A DNA stretch of 54,896 nucleotides from Streptomyces sp. TRM68367 (GCF_014495685.1 NZ_JACTVI010000034.1:1-54896), one strand, 5' to 3'; positions 33,967 to 43,157 are shown, counted from the first letter of the stretch. The notes: generated from the letters alone by a model not told the origin. Numbers and translations: made by a program.

Positions 33967-35274
33967 ATGAAGCATCGCGGCAGACACCGCCGGCGCAGGC
34001 GGGGCAAGGCGCTGCGCGCGGCCCTGGCCGGGACCGCGCTCGCCCTCACCGCCGCCGCCACCCTGATCAGCGCCTCGCAGGCCACGGTCGCCGAGGACCC
34101 CGGGGCGCTCAAACCGCTCGCGTCCGGCGAGACGGCACCGCTGCGGCTGGCCGAGCACCGGGTGCCGCAGCGCTGGCTGGACCGGCTCTCCTCGGCGATG
34201 GGCCGGCCCGTCGGTGTCGGCACGGTCCTCGACGACACCGACGGCACCGACGGCACGCTGCGTGAGGCCTCCGGCTGCACCGCCGAGGATCGCGAGGGGC
34301 TGCCCGTCGCGCCGGCCGCCACCCGCGCCTACTGCTGGGACGCCGCCGACACCCGGTCCTGGCAGCCCGGCGCGGTCACCACCTCCGGTGACGCCGACGA
34401 CGACGGCCATTGGGGCGAACACCGCGTGATCCTGTCCGCCTGGTCCCGCAGCGGCGGCGCCCACGAGGACGCCGGCGACCGCGGCCTGGCCCGGATCGCC
34501 GTCGTCGACGCGGACAACCCGGCCCGCCTCGGCTACACGTGGGCCCTGCTCGCCGTACCGGTCGACGGCGGCCGCGACTACCGGGGGCTCGTCTCGCCGG
34601 TGTCCGGCATGGTCTGGTACCAGGACAAGCTGCTGGTCACCGCCGGCGAGGGCGACCGCACCGCGCTGTACGTGTACGACATGAACCGTGTCCAGCACGC
34701 CACCGTCGACGCCGGCGCCGTGGGCCGGGTGCGCGGCGGCTGGTCGGCGCACGGCGCGAAGTACGTTCTGCCCGCCGTCGCTTCCTACCGCCTGGCCGGC
34801 GACCGGGACGCCCCGCGGCCGGGGGCCCTCTCCCTGGACCGCAGCACCGCACCCGACAGCCTGGTCGCGAGCGAGTGGGTGCCCGCGGGCAGCGACCGGC
34901 ACACCCGGCTGTGGCGGTACGCGTTCAGCGCGGACCCGGACCGCTCCGGGCTGCTGGCCACCGACTCCGCCGGGGACGCGGACGCGGTGGCGGCGTACGA
35001 GACGAAGGCCACGGGCGTGCGGGGTGTGCTGTCGCACGACTCGGCCTGGTACGTCGGCCGCGCCGCCGCCACCAAGGACTGGCGCGGCACACTGTGGCGG
35101 CAGGACACCGACGGCGCGAAGGCCACACGGTGCGGCTCGCAGGACAGCCACCAGTGCTGGAGCGGGGGCGCGGAGTCCCTCTCCTACTGGGAGGAGACGG
35201 GCGAGGTGTGGTCCCAGTCGGACCGGGTGCTGTTCGCGCTGCCGCTGGCCTCGATCGACAGAGCGCTGGGATGA
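33967..35274 (+). CDS. Secreted protein of unknown function, probably beta-propeller
   Basis: The product is 435 residues. GGGAGG precedes ATG 33967. A highly basic start (KHRGRHRRRRRGK) leads into a hydrophobic signal core and probable cleavage after SQATVA. The mature protein has repeating Trp/Tyr-Gly segments (ALYVYDMNRVQHAT, RLWRYAFSADPDRSG, SYWEETGEVWSQSDR) and four cysteines near the C-terminal half (CGSQ...QCWSGG), suggesting disulphide-stabilised blades. No enzymatic motif is recognised. It lies between the GAF regulator and a GNAT gene, apparently as a single transcription unit. Confidence 0.7.
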   Translation: MKHRGRHRRRRRGKALRAALAGTALALTAAATLISASQATVAEDPGALKPLASGETAPLRLAEHRVPQRWLDRLSSAMGRPVGVGTVLDDTDGTDGTLREASGCTAEDREGLPVAPAATRAYCWDAADTRSWQPGAVTTSGDADDDGHWGEHRVILSAWSRSGGAHEDAGDRGLARIAVVDADNPARLGYTWALLAVPVDGGRDYRGLVSPVSGMVWYQDKLLVTAGEGDRTALYVYDMNRVQHATVDAGAVGRVRGGWSAHGAKYVLPAVASYRLAGDRDAPRPGALSLDRSTAPDSLVASEWVPAGSDRHTRLWRYAFSADPDRSGLLATDSAGDADAVAAYETKATGVRGVLSHDSAWYVGRAAATKDWRGTLWRQDTDGAKATRCGSQDSHQCWSGGAESLSYWEETGEVWSQSDRVLFALPLASIDRALG

Positions 35275-35350
35275 CGGGGACGACTGGGGCGGCGACGGCA
35301 GGGCGGGGGGCCGTCGACAGATCGTGCCGCCTGATGATTCCCTGGCGCGC

Positions 35351-35923
35351 ATGAGCAACATCGCCGTGACCACCTGGTCCCTGGAGCAGACCGCGCCCGC
35401 CGACCTCCTGCCGGCCGCCGCGCCGGACGGGGACGTGCGGATCATCCGCTCCGAGGTGCCCTCGCCCGAGTTCAGCCGTTTCCTGTACGCCTCGGTCGGC
35501 GGCGACATCCGCTGGACCGACCGGCTGAGCTGGACGTACGCGCAGTGGCGGGAGTACCTGGACCGGCCCGGCGTGGAGACCTGGGTGGCCTACGACCGCG
35601 GGACGCCCGCCGGGTACGTGGAGCTGGAGCCGCAGGACGACGGAGTCGTGGAGATCGCCTACTTCGGGCTGATCCCCGCCTTCCGCGGCCGGCGCATCGG
35701 CGGACACCTGCTGTCGTACGGCGCCGCCCGCGCCTGGGACCTCGCCGACCGGTGGCCGGGGCTGGCGCCGACCAAGCGGGTGTGGCTGCACACGTGCAGC
35801 AAGGACGGCGAGCACGCGATGGGCAACTACCTGCGCCGTGGGTTCGCCCTGTTCGACACCAAGGTCGAGGAGGAGCCGGAGGTGCCCGCGCCGGGCCCCT
35901 GGCCGGGCGCCTACCCCGCCTGA
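35351..35923 (+). CDS. GNAT-family N-acetyltransferase
   Basis: The product is 190 residues from ATG 35351. The acetyl-CoA-binding motif A is FGLIPAFRGRRIGGHLLSYG (Arg-x-x-Arg-Ile-Gly-Gly). The preceding strand ends VEIAYF and the C-terminal part has NYLRRGFALFDT, the usual motif B end. The acceptor is unknown. It starts 76 bases after the secreted-protein gene. Confidence 0.85.
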   Translation: MSNIAVTTWSLEQTAPADLLPAAAPDGDVRIIRSEVPSPEFSRFLYASVGGDIRWTDRLSWTYAQWREYLDRPGVETWVAYDRGTPAGYVELEPQDDGVVEIAYFGLIPAFRGRRIGGHLLSYGAARAWDLADRWPGLAPTKRVWLHTCSKDGEHAMGNYLRRGFALFDTKVEEEPEVPAPGPWPGAYPA

Positions 35924-36074
35924 CCTGCGCCGACAAGACATCGCGCAAACGCTGTGACCAACGACACCCTCGTCTCGCATTTCGGGACAAGGGTGTCCGC
36001 ATCTTGGATGAAGCTGGACTGTGTCCAGATCGCCGTGCCACGCTTCCGTCATGCCTGGAACTGGAATTGCCTTG

Positions 36075-36134
36075 GTGAGTCGGCGGCACGTCGACCTCGG
36101 CCGCATGTCCAGCGCCATCTGTCCGGCCCGCTGA
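36075..36134 (+). CDS. Cysteine-containing leader peptide upstream of the sulfur operon
   Basis: A 19-codon frame reads MSRRHVDLGRMSSAICPAR from GTG 36075 (TTG 36072 is an alternative) to TGA 36134. It closely resembles the short leader peptides with His-Val-Asp-Leu, Ser-Ala and a Cys near the end that are common upstream of sulfur genes in streptomycetes. The single TGT codon sits four codons before the stop, where ribosome stalling at low cysteinyl-tRNA could control the downstream genes. It lies 189 bases before the sulfite reductase start in a 400-base gene-free stretch (35924-36323). I could not define the attenuator hairpins with certainty. Confidence 0.7.
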   Translation: MSRRHVDLGRMSSAICPAR

Positions 36135-36323
36135 GAGTTCTCCAGCAGCGCCCGACATCTCCCTTTTCGCTTGATTTCCTGCGCAATGAAGCGCGATGCC
36201 GCACCCGTATGCCCATGCGCAATGCGCAGGTCAGAGCCTCCCGCCCGTCACCCGACCGCCACGCCTCATCGACGGCGCTGCGCGCCGACCCTATCCATTG
36301 CTGTCCCGAAGGACGTATCCACC

Positions 36324-38021
36324 ATGGCCGCCACCCCGCAGAAGCCTGCCGCCGCGACTCCCCGCCGCAAGGTGAGCCGTCACCGCGGCGAGGGCCAGTG
36401 GGCCGCGGGGCACTTCACCCCGCTCAACGGCAACGAGCAGTTCAAGAAGGACGACGACGGTCTCAATGTGCGGACACGCATTGAGACGATCTACTCCAAG
36501 CGGGGCTTCGACTCCATCGACCCCAACGACCTGCGTGGCCGGATGCGCTGGTGGGGCCTGTACACCCAGCGCCGCCCCGGGATCGACGGCGGCAAGACCG
36601 CGATCCTGGAGCCGGAGGAGCTGGACGACGAGTACTTCATGCTGCGCGTCCGCATTGACGGCGGGGCGCTCACCACCCGGCAGCTGCGGGTCGTCGGTGA
36701 GATCTCGCAGGAGTTCGCGCGCGGCACGGCCGACATCACCGACCGGCAGAACGTGCAGTACCACTGGATCCGGATCGAGGACGTGCCCGAGATCTGGGAG
36801 CGGCTGGAGGCCGTCGGGCTGTCCACGGTCACGGCCTGCGGTGACACCCCCCGCGTGATGATCGGCTCCCCGGTCGCCGGCATCGCCGAGGACGAGATCA
36901 TCGACGGCACCCCGGCGCTGCAGGAGATGAAGCGCCGCGTCCTGAACAACAAGGCGTACTCGAACCTCCCCCGGAAGTTCAAGACGGCGATCTCCGGCTC
37001 GCCGGTGCTGGACGTGGTGCACGAGATCAACGACGTCGCGTTCGTCGGCGTCCGGCACCCCGAGCACGGCCCGGGCTTCGACGTTTGGGTGGGTGGCGGC
37101 CTGTCCACCAACCCCAAGCTGGGCGTACGGCTGGGCACCTGGGTGCCGCTGGACGAGGTTCCGGACGTCTACGAAGGCGTGCTGTCGATCTTCCGTGACT
37201 ACGGTTACCGGCGCCTGCGTACGCGCGCCCGCCTGAAGTTCCTCGTCGCCGACTGGGGCGCGGAGAAGTTCCGGCAGGTGCTGGAGGACGAGTACCTCAA
37301 GCGCAAGCTGGTCGACGGTCCCGCGCCCGAGCAGCCGGTCCAGCAGTGGCGTGACCACGTCGGCGTGCACCGTCAGAAGGACGGCCGTTACTACGTCGGT
37401 TTCGCCCCGCGCGTCGGCCGGGTCGACGGCACCCAGCTCACGAAGATCGCCGACCTCGCCGAGGCGCACGGCTCGGGTCGGGTGCGCACCACCGTCGAGC
37501 AGAAGATGATCATCCTCGATGTCGAGGAGGGGCAGGTCGGCTCCCTGGTCGACGGCCTGGAGGCGCTGGACCTCACCGCCAAGCCGTCGCCGTTCCGGCG
37601 CGGCACCATGGCCTGCACCGGCATCGAGTTCTGCAAGCTCGCCATCGTCGAGACCAAGCAGCGCGGCTCCGCCCTCATCGACGAACTGGAGCGCCGTATC
37701 CCGGACTTCGACGAGCCGATCACCATCAACCTCAACGGCTGCCCGAACGCCTGCGCCCGTATCCAGGTCGCGGACATCGGTCTCAAGGGCCAGCTGGTCC
37801 TCAACGACAAGGGCGAGCAGGTCGAGGGCTTCCAGGTGCACCTGGGCGGCGCGCTCGGCCTGGAGGCCGGTTTCGGCCGCAAGGTGCGCGGTCTGAAGGT
37901 CACCTCCGAGGAGTTGCCCGACTACGTCGAGCGCGTGCTGAAGCGGTTCCAGGCCGAGCGCGAGGAAGGCGAGCGTTTCGCGACGTGGGCCGCCCGGGCC
38001 AGCGAGGAGTCGCTGTCATGA
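36324..38021 (+). CDS. sirA: Ferredoxin-dependent sulfite reductase (nitrite/sulfite reductase family)
   Basis: The product is 565 residues. ATG 36324 follows CGAAGGAC. The siroheme and 4Fe-4S ligands are Cys431 and Cys437 in CTGIEFC, and Cys473 and Cys477 in NGCPNACA. The N-terminal half has the ferredoxin-like NVRTRIETIYSKRGF and the RQNVQYHW core. It reduces sulfite to sulfide with six electrons from ferredoxin. The sulfur-assimilation context favours sulfite over nitrite, as does its actinobacterial SirA-like layout. The small zinc-ribbon gene starts inside its stop codon (ATGA), followed by the APS reductase gene. Confidence 0.88.
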   Translation: MAATPQKPAAATPRRKVSRHRGEGQWAAGHFTPLNGNEQFKKDDDGLNVRTRIETIYSKRGFDSIDPNDLRGRMRWWGLYTQRRPGIDGGKTAILEPEELDDEYFMLRVRIDGGALTTRQLRVVGEISQEFARGTADITDRQNVQYHWIRIEDVPEIWERLEAVGLSTVTACGDTPRVMIGSPVAGIAEDEIIDGTPALQEMKRRVLNNKAYSNLPRKFKTAISGSPVLDVVHEINDVAFVGVRHPEHGPGFDVWVGGGLSTNPKLGVRLGTWVPLDEVPDVYEGVLSIFRDYGYRRLRTRARLKFLVADWGAEKFRQVLEDEYLKRKLVDGPAPEQPVQQWRDHVGVHRQKDGRYYVGFAPRVGRVDGTQLTKIADLAEAHGSGRVRTTVEQKMIILDVEEGQVGSLVDGLEALDLTAKPSPFRRGTMACTGIEFCKLAIVETKQRGSALIDELERRIPDFDEPITINLNGCPNACARIQVADIGLKGQLVLNDKGEQVEGFQVHLGGALGLEAGFGRKVRGLKVTSEELPDYVERVLKRFQAEREEGERFATWAARASEESLS

Positions 38022-38203
38022 GCGAGCGTGCGGCGCCGTTCTACTGCCCCTACTGCGGCGACGAGGACCTGCGGCCGAGTGAAGCCATGGAAGGCAGCCA
38101 CGGCGCCTGGGAATGCGCGGCGTGCAACCGCGCATTCCAGTTGAAGTTCCTCGGGCTGCTGGCCCGGGGGCTTCGAGCCGACCACGGAGGGGATCCGATA
38201 TGA
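38018..38203 (+). CDS. Small zinc-ribbon-like protein in the sulfur operon
   Basis: The product is 61 residues, with two Cys-x2-Cys pairs (FYCPYCGDED and WECAACNRAF) that should bind one zinc or iron. The start overlaps the sulfite reductase stop and its own stop overlaps the cysH start, both as ATGA. It is therefore translated in step with the two reductases. Similar small proteins accompany streptomycete sulfite reductase genes; their function is unproven. An electron carrier, chaperone or metal-delivery role is conceivable. Confidence 0.8.
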   Translation: MSERAAPFYCPYCGDEDLRPSEAMEGSHGAWECAACNRAFQLKFLGLLARGLRADHGGDPI

Positions 38204-38919
38204 CGACGGCTCAGGAAGAGCGTACGGCCGAGGACTTGAAGGCGCTCGCCGAGCAGGCGGGCCGCGACCTGGAGGACGCCTCCGCGCTGGAGATCCTCCA
38301 GTGGGCGGTGCAGACCTTCGGCAAGCGCTTCTGTGTGACGTCCTCGATGGAGGACGCGGTGGTCGCCCACCTCGCCTCCCGCGCGATGCCCGGCGGCACC
38401 AAAGTCGATGTGGTGTTCCTCGACACCGGTTACCACTTCCCGGAGACGATCGGCACGCGGGACGCGGTGGAGGCGGTGATGGACGTCAACGTCATCACGC
38501 TCACCCCGCGCCAGACGGTCGCCGAGCAGGACGCCGAGCACGGCCCCAAGCTGCACGACCGCAACCCCGACCTGTGCTGCAAGATGCGCAAGGTGGAACC
38601 GCTGGAGCGGGGCCTGAAGGACTACCTGGCCTGGGCGACCGGCCTGCGCCGCGACGAGTCCCCGACCCGGGCGGGCACCCCGGTCGTCGGCTGGGACGAG
38701 AAGCGGCAGAAGGTGAAGATCTCCCCGATCGCCCGCTGGACCCAGGACGACGTGGACGCCTACGTCGCCGAGCACGGCGTGCTGACCAACCCGCTGCTGA
38801 TGGACGGCTACGCCTCCATAGGCTGCGCCCCCTGCACCCGCCGCGTCCTGGAGGGCGAGGACGCGCGTGCCGGGCGCTGGGCGGGCCGGGCCAAGACCGA
38901 GTGCGGGCTGCACGGATGA
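38200..38919 (+). CDS. cysH: Adenylyl-sulfate (APS) reductase
   Basis: The product is 239 residues. It starts with ATG 38200, coupled to the zinc-ribbon gene. The four cysteines that bind a 4Fe-4S cluster, Cys126-Cys127 in DLCCKMRKV and Cys209-x2-Cys212 in GCAPCTRRV, mark it as an APS-type rather than PAPS-type reductase. The last cysteine, in KTECGLHG, is the catalytic one. VFLDTGYHFPET is the adenylyl-pyrophosphatase-like loop. It converts APS to sulfite with thioredoxin, feeding the sulfite reductase. The following cysC frame is open back to its stop. Confidence 0.92.
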   Translation: MTTAQEERTAEDLKALAEQAGRDLEDASALEILQWAVQTFGKRFCVTSSMEDAVVAHLASRAMPGGTKVDVVFLDTGYHFPETIGTRDAVEAVMDVNVITLTPRQTVAEQDAEHGPKLHDRNPDLCCKMRKVEPLERGLKDYLAWATGLRRDESPTRAGTPVVGWDEKRQKVKISPIARWTQDDVDAYVAEHGVLTNPLLMDGYASIGCAPCTRRVLEGEDARAGRWAGRAKTECGLHG

Positions 38920-39035
38920 CCGCGCACGCCTTTCGGGCGGAAACCGAAACGCACACCGCGTCCACTGCTCCGGCTGCTACAGCTGTTACCGATGCCTCTG
39001 TTACCGATGCGACCACTGCGACCCAGGAGAATCAC

Positions 39036-39572
39036 GTGACGACCGGAGCCACCGTATGGCTCACGGGTCTGCCGAGTGCCGGCAAGACCACCATCGCGCG
39101 CGAGCTGGCCGGCCGGCTCCGCGAGGAGGGCCACCGCGTCGAGGTGCTCGACGGCGACGAGATCCGCGAGTTCATCTCGGCGGGCCTCGGTTTCTCCCGC
39201 GAGGACCGGCACACCAACGTGCAGCGCATCGGCTTCGTCGCCGAACTGCTCGCCCGCAACGGCGTGCTGGCCCTCGTCCCGGTCATCGCGCCGTACACCG
39301 ACAGCCGCGAGGCGGTGCGCAAGCGGCACCAGCAGAACGGGACGGCGTACCTGGAGGTGCACGTCGCCACTCCGGTCGACGTGTGCTCGGTGCGCGATGT
39401 GAAGGGCCTGTACGCCAAGCAGGCCGCGGGCGAGCTGTCCGGGCTGACCGGGGTCGACGACCCGTACGAGGAGCCCGAGACGCCCGATCTGCGGATCGAT
39501 TCGCAGAACCAGACCGTGCAGGAGTCCGCGGCGTCGGTGTACGCCCTGCTCAGCGAAAGGGGACTGGCATGA
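39036..39572 (+). CDS. cysC: Adenylylsulfate kinase
   Basis: The product is 178 residues from GTG 39036, for which CCAGGAGA is at the right distance. An alternative ATG 38916, overlapping the cysH stop, would add 40 Thr/Ala-rich residues of low complexity. The Walker A is GLPSAGKTT (11-19). FSREDRHTNVQRIGFVAE and the FVST-like ELLARNG region follow the APS-kinase pattern. It phosphorylates APS to PAPS with ATP. Because this operon has an APS reductase, PAPS is probably needed for sulfotransfer rather than for reduction. Confidence 0.88.
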   Translation: MTTGATVWLTGLPSAGKTTIARELAGRLREEGHRVEVLDGDEIREFISAGLGFSREDRHTNVQRIGFVAELLARNGVLALVPVIAPYTDSREAVRKRHQQNGTAYLEVHVATPVDVCSVRDVKGLYAKQAAGELSGLTGVDDPYEEPETPDLRIDSQNQTVQESAASVYALLSERGLA

Positions 39573-40513
39573 CGGCCGTTGCGACCGTGAAGGGGGGCGA
39601 AGACGGCACGGACAGCCCGTACGCCCTCTCGCACCTGGACGCGCTGGAGTCCGAGGCGGTGCACATCTTCCGTGAGGTCGCGGGCGAGTTCGAGAAGCCG
39701 GTGATCCTGTTCTCCGGCGGCAAGGACTCCATCGTCATGCTGCACCTGGCGCTGAAGGCGTTCACGCCGGCGCCGGTGCCGTTCGCACTGCTGCACGTGG
39801 ACACCGGGCACAACTTCCCCGAGGTCATCGACTACCGGGACCGTACGGTCGCGAAGCACGGGTTGCGGCTGCACGTGGCGTCCGTGCAGGACTACATCGA
39901 CCGCGGAGTGCTCAAGGAGCGCCCCGACGGCACACGCAACCCGCTGCAGACGCTGCCGCTGACGGAGAAGATCCAGGAAGAGAAGTTCGACGCCGTGTTC
40001 GGCGGCGGGCGCCGGGACGAGGAGAAGGCGCGGGCGAAGGAGCGGGTGTTCTCGCTGCGCGACGAGTTCTCCCAGTGGGACCCGCGCCGGCAGCGGCCCG
40101 AGCTGTGGAACCTGTACAACGGCCGGCACGCACCCGGTGAGCACGTGCGCGTGTTCCCGCTGTCCAACTGGACCGAGCTGGACGTGTGGCAGTACATCGC
40201 CCGCGAGGGCATCGAACTGCCGGAGATCTACTTCGCGCACGAGCGCGAGGTGTTCAGGCGCAGCGGTATGTGGCTGACGGCCGGCGAGTGGAGCGGGCCG
40301 AAGGACAGTGAGGCCGTGGAGAAGCGGCAGGTCCGCTACCGCACCGTCGGCGACATGTCCTGCACCGGCGCGGTCGACTCCGACGCCGACACCATCGAGA
40401 AGGTGATCACGGAGATCGCCGCCTCCCGGCTGACCGAGCGGGGCGCGACCCGGGCCGACGACAAGCTGTCCGAGGCCGCGATGGAAGACCGCAAGCGCGA
40501 GGGGTACTTCTAA
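39569..40513 (+). CDS. cysD: Sulfate adenylyltransferase subunit 2
   Basis: The product is 314 residues. ATG 39569 overlaps the cysC TGA. The PP-loop VILFSGGKDSIVMLHL (about 45-60) activates sulfate with ATP. HVDTGHNFPEVIDYRD and FGGGRRDEEKARAKER are the conserved surroundings of the active site, and VRYRTVGDMSCTGAV lies near the end. With CysN it makes APS from sulfate and ATP in the cytosol. It is followed by cysN after two bases. Confidence 0.93.
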   Translation: MTAVATVKGGEDGTDSPYALSHLDALESEAVHIFREVAGEFEKPVILFSGGKDSIVMLHLALKAFTPAPVPFALLHVDTGHNFPEVIDYRDRTVAKHGLRLHVASVQDYIDRGVLKERPDGTRNPLQTLPLTEKIQEEKFDAVFGGGRRDEEKARAKERVFSLRDEFSQWDPRRQRPELWNLYNGRHAPGEHVRVFPLSNWTELDVWQYIAREGIELPEIYFAHEREVFRRSGMWLTAGEWSGPKDSEAVEKRQVRYRTVGDMSCTGAVDSDADTIEKVITEIAASRLTERGATRADDKLSEAAMEDRKREGYF

Positions 40514-40515
40514 GC

Positions 40516-41850
40516 ATGAGCACGATCACGACCGAGGAGCTCTCGGCCACCACCCTGCTGCGGTTCGCCACCGCCGGTTCCGTCGACGACGGCAAGTCCA
40601 CCCTCGTCGGGCGGCTGCTGCACGACTCCAAGTCGATCCTCACCGACCAGCTGGAGGCCGTGGAGCGGGCCTCGGCCGGCCGTGGCCAGGACGCGCCGGA
40701 TCTCGCGCTGCTCACCGACGGCCTGCGCGCCGAGCGGGAGCAGGGCATCACCATCGACGTGGCCTACCGGTACTTCGCCACCCCGCGCCGCCGGTTCATC
40801 CTGGCGGACACGCCGGGGCACGTGCAGTACACGCGGAACATGGTCACCGGCGCCTCCACCGCCGAGCTGACGGTGATCCTGGTCGACGCCCGCAACGGCG
40901 TCGTCGAGCAGACCCGCCGGCACGCCGCCATCGCCGCCCTGCTGCGGGTGCCGCACGTCGTCCTCGCCGTCAACAAGATGGACCTGGCCGGGTACGCGGA
41001 GCAGGTCTTCGCGCAGATCGCCGAGGAGTTCACGGCGTACGCGACCGAGCTGGGTGTCCCGGAGGTCACCGCGATCCCGATCTCGGCGCTGGTCGGCGAC
41101 AACGTGGTGGAGCCGTCCGCGAACATGGACTGGTACGGCGGCCCGACCGTCCTGGAGCACCTGGAGACGGTCCCGGTCAGCCACGACCTGAGCCACTGCC
41201 ACGCCCGGCTGCCGGTGCAGTACGTGATCCGGCCGCAGACCGCCGAGCACCCGGACTACCGGGGTTATGCCGGCCAGATCGCGGCGGGCAGCTTCCGGGT
41301 CGGCGAGAGCGTGACCGTACTGCCGTCCGGCCGGGCCACGAAGATCTCCGGCATCGAGCTGCTCGGCAAGCCGGTCGACGTCGCCTGGACCACGCAGTCG
41401 GTGACCGTCCTGCTGGAGGACGACATCGACATCTCGCGCGGCGATCTGATCGTGCCCAGCAAGGACGCGCCGCCCACCACGCAGGACATCGAGGCGACCG
41501 TCTGCCACGTCGCCGACGCCCCGCTGACCGTCGGCCACCGGGTGCTGCTCAAGCACGGCACGCGCACGGTCAAGGCGATCGTCAAGGACATCCCGTCCCG
41601 GCTCACCCTCGCCGACCTGTCCCTGCACCCGCACCCGGGACAGCTCGTCGCCAACGACATCGGCCGGGTCAAGGTCCGCACCGCCGAGCCGCTGCCGGTC
41701 GACTCCTACGCCGACTCGCGGCGCACCGGCTCGTTCATCCTGATCGACCCGGGCGACGGGACCACGCTCACCGCGGGCATGGTCGGCGAGTCGTTCGCCT
41801 CTCCGGAGCCGGTCAGGGACGAGTCCGAGGACGACGGGTGGGATTTCTGA
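40516..41850 (+). CDS. cysN: Sulfate adenylyltransferase subunit 1 (GTPase)
   Basis: The product is 444 residues, without a fused CysC domain. The P-loop GSVDDGKST is at 21-29, the switch II motif DTPGH is in RFILADTPGHVQYT, and the guanine specificity motif is AVNKMD. The C-terminal half carries the translation-factor-like beta-barrels. GTP hydrolysis drives APS synthesis by CysD. Between its stop and the sulfonate-binding gene are 206 bases containing only two tiny frames. Confidence 0.93.
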   Translation: MSTITTEELSATTLLRFATAGSVDDGKSTLVGRLLHDSKSILTDQLEAVERASAGRGQDAPDLALLTDGLRAEREQGITIDVAYRYFATPRRRFILADTPGHVQYTRNMVTGASTAELTVILVDARNGVVEQTRRHAAIAALLRVPHVVLAVNKMDLAGYAEQVFAQIAEEFTAYATELGVPEVTAIPISALVGDNVVEPSANMDWYGGPTVLEHLETVPVSHDLSHCHARLPVQYVIRPQTAEHPDYRGYAGQIAAGSFRVGESVTVLPSGRATKISGIELLGKPVDVAWTTQSVTVLLEDDIDISRGDLIVPSKDAPPTTQDIEATVCHVADAPLTVGHRVLLKHGTRTVKAIVKDIPSRLTLADLSLHPHPGQLVANDIGRVKVRTAEPLPVDSYADSRRTGSFILIDPGDGTTLTAGMVGESFASPEPVRDESEDDGWDF

Positions 41851-41851
41851 G

Positions 41852-42021
41852 ATGACGCCCACCGACTACTTCTCCACGTTCGCGAAGGAGGGCGGCCGCG
41901 TCGGCAGCGGCCCCCTCGGCAGCGGGCAGGGCGGAGTGACGCGATGTCTGCGCTGACGTACGCGCACCGCATGCGCGCCGCCCCGGACCCACCCGCCGAC
42001 CTCCCGGCCACGACCTGGTAA
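41852..42021 (+). other. Two very short frames between cysN and the sulfonate-binding protein gene
   Basis: ATG 41852 to TGA 41956 encodes 34 residues (MTPTDYFSTFAKEGG start), and ATG 41944 to TAA 42021 encodes 25 residues (MSALTYAHRMRAAP start), overlapping. A GGAG precedes the second. Neither matches a known family and the codon use is not decisive. They may be chance frames, or remnants or leaders of the sulfonate part of the operon. Confidence 0.25.
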
Positions 42022-42056
42022 GGGCGTGAGAGCCGGGCCACCGAGAGGAACCCTCC

Positions 42057-43157
42057 GTGCCTGCACCACCCGCCCTCCGCCGCACCCTCGCGGTCCTGGC
42101 CGCGTTGCCGCTGCTCGCCCTCGCCTCCTGCGGCTACGGCTCCCAGGCCGTGGAGAACACCGAGCACGCCGTTGCCGGGGCGGCCAAGACCGACGGCCTG
42201 GACTCCGTGCGGATCGGCTACTTCGGGAACCTCACCCACGCCACCGCGCTGGTCGGCCGGCAGAAGGGCTTCTTCCAGAAGGAGCTGGGCGGCACGAAGG
42301 CGGACTACTCGACGTTCAACGCCGGTCCCTCGGAGATCGAGGCGCTGAACTCGGGTTCCATCGACATCGGCTGGATCGGCCCCTCGCCCGCGATCAACGG
42401 CTACACCAAGGCGGACGGCAAGAACCTGCGCATCATCTCCGGTTCGGCGTCCGGCGGCGTGAAGCTGGTCGTCAACCCGGAGAAGATCAAGTCCCTGAAG
42501 GACGTCAAGGGCAAGAAGATCGCCACCCCCCAGCTCGGCAACACCCAGGACGTGGCGTTCCTGAACTGGATCTCCGAGCAGGGCTGGAAGGTCGACGCGC
42601 AGAGCGGCCAGGGCGACGTCTCCGTGATCCGCTCCGACAACAAGGTCACCCCGGACCTGTACAGGTCGGGCTCCATCGACGGCGCGTGGGTGCCGGAGCC
42701 GACCGCGTCCAAGCTGGTCGCCGAGGGCGCGAAGGTGCTGCTGGACGAGGCCGACCTGTGGCCGGACAAGAAGTTCGTGACCACGAACGTCATCGTGTCG
42801 CAGAGTTTCCTGAAGCAGCACCCGGAGGCCGTCGAAGCGGTGCTGAAGGCCTCCGTCGAGACCAACCGGTGGATCAACGCCCACCCGGAGCAGGCGAAGG
42901 CCGCGGCCAACGCCCGCCTGAAGCAGGACACCGGCATGGCGCTCCCGGCCGACGTCATCGACCCGGCGTGGAAGTCCATCCAGGTCACGGACGATCCGCT
43001 GGCCGCCACCCTCAAGACCCAGGCCGAGCACGCGGTCAAGGCGGGCCTGCTGCAGAAGCCGGACCTGACCGGCATCTACGACCTGACGCCGCTGAACAAG
43101 GTCCTCAAGGCGGAGGGCGAACCCGAGGTCGGCGACGCCGGCCTCGGCGTGCATTAA
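42057..43157 (+). CDS. ssuA: Aliphatic-sulfonate-binding lipoprotein of an ABC importer
   Basis: The product is 366 residues from GTG 42057, with GAGAGGAA upstream. The signal peptide ends in the lipobox LASC (Cys25). The NMT1/SsuA-type fold is seen as RIGYFGNLTHATALVGRQKG, IDIGWIGPSPAINGY and GKKIATPQLGNTQDVAF. It would bind an alkane sulfonate (or a related sulfur compound) outside the membrane. The neighbouring ssuB, ssuC and sulfur assimilation genes support that role; the sulfonate desulfonating enzyme is not in this window. Confidence 0.85.
   Translation: MPAPPALRRTLAVLAALPLLALASCGYGSQAVENTEHAVAGAAKTDGLDSVRIGYFGNLTHATALVGRQKGFFQKELGGTKADYSTFNAGPSEIEALNSGSIDIGWIGPSPAINGYTKADGKNLRIISGSASGGVKLVVNPEKIKSLKDVKGKKIATPQLGNTQDVAFLNWISEQGWKVDAQSGQGDVSVIRSDNKVTPDLYRSGSIDGAWVPEPTASKLVAEGAKVLLDEADLWPDKKFVTTNVIVSQSFLKQHPEAVEAVLKASVETNRWINAHPEQAKAAANARLKQDTGMALPADVIDPAWKSIQVTDDPLAATLKTQAEHAVKAGLLQKPDLTGIYDLTPLNKVLKAEGEPEVGDAGLGVH

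Noticed and set aside
36135..36323. Factor-independent terminator in the sulfur leader
   Set aside because: Short inverted repeats such as TGCGCA copies exist, but no stable stem with a T tract could be defined by eye.
38916..39035. 40-codon N-terminal extension of cysC from ATG 38916
   Set aside because: It is Thr/Ala-rich and of low complexity. A strong ribosome site precedes GTG 39036 and the P-loop follows at the usual distance. The extension remains possible because the ATG overlaps the cysH stop.
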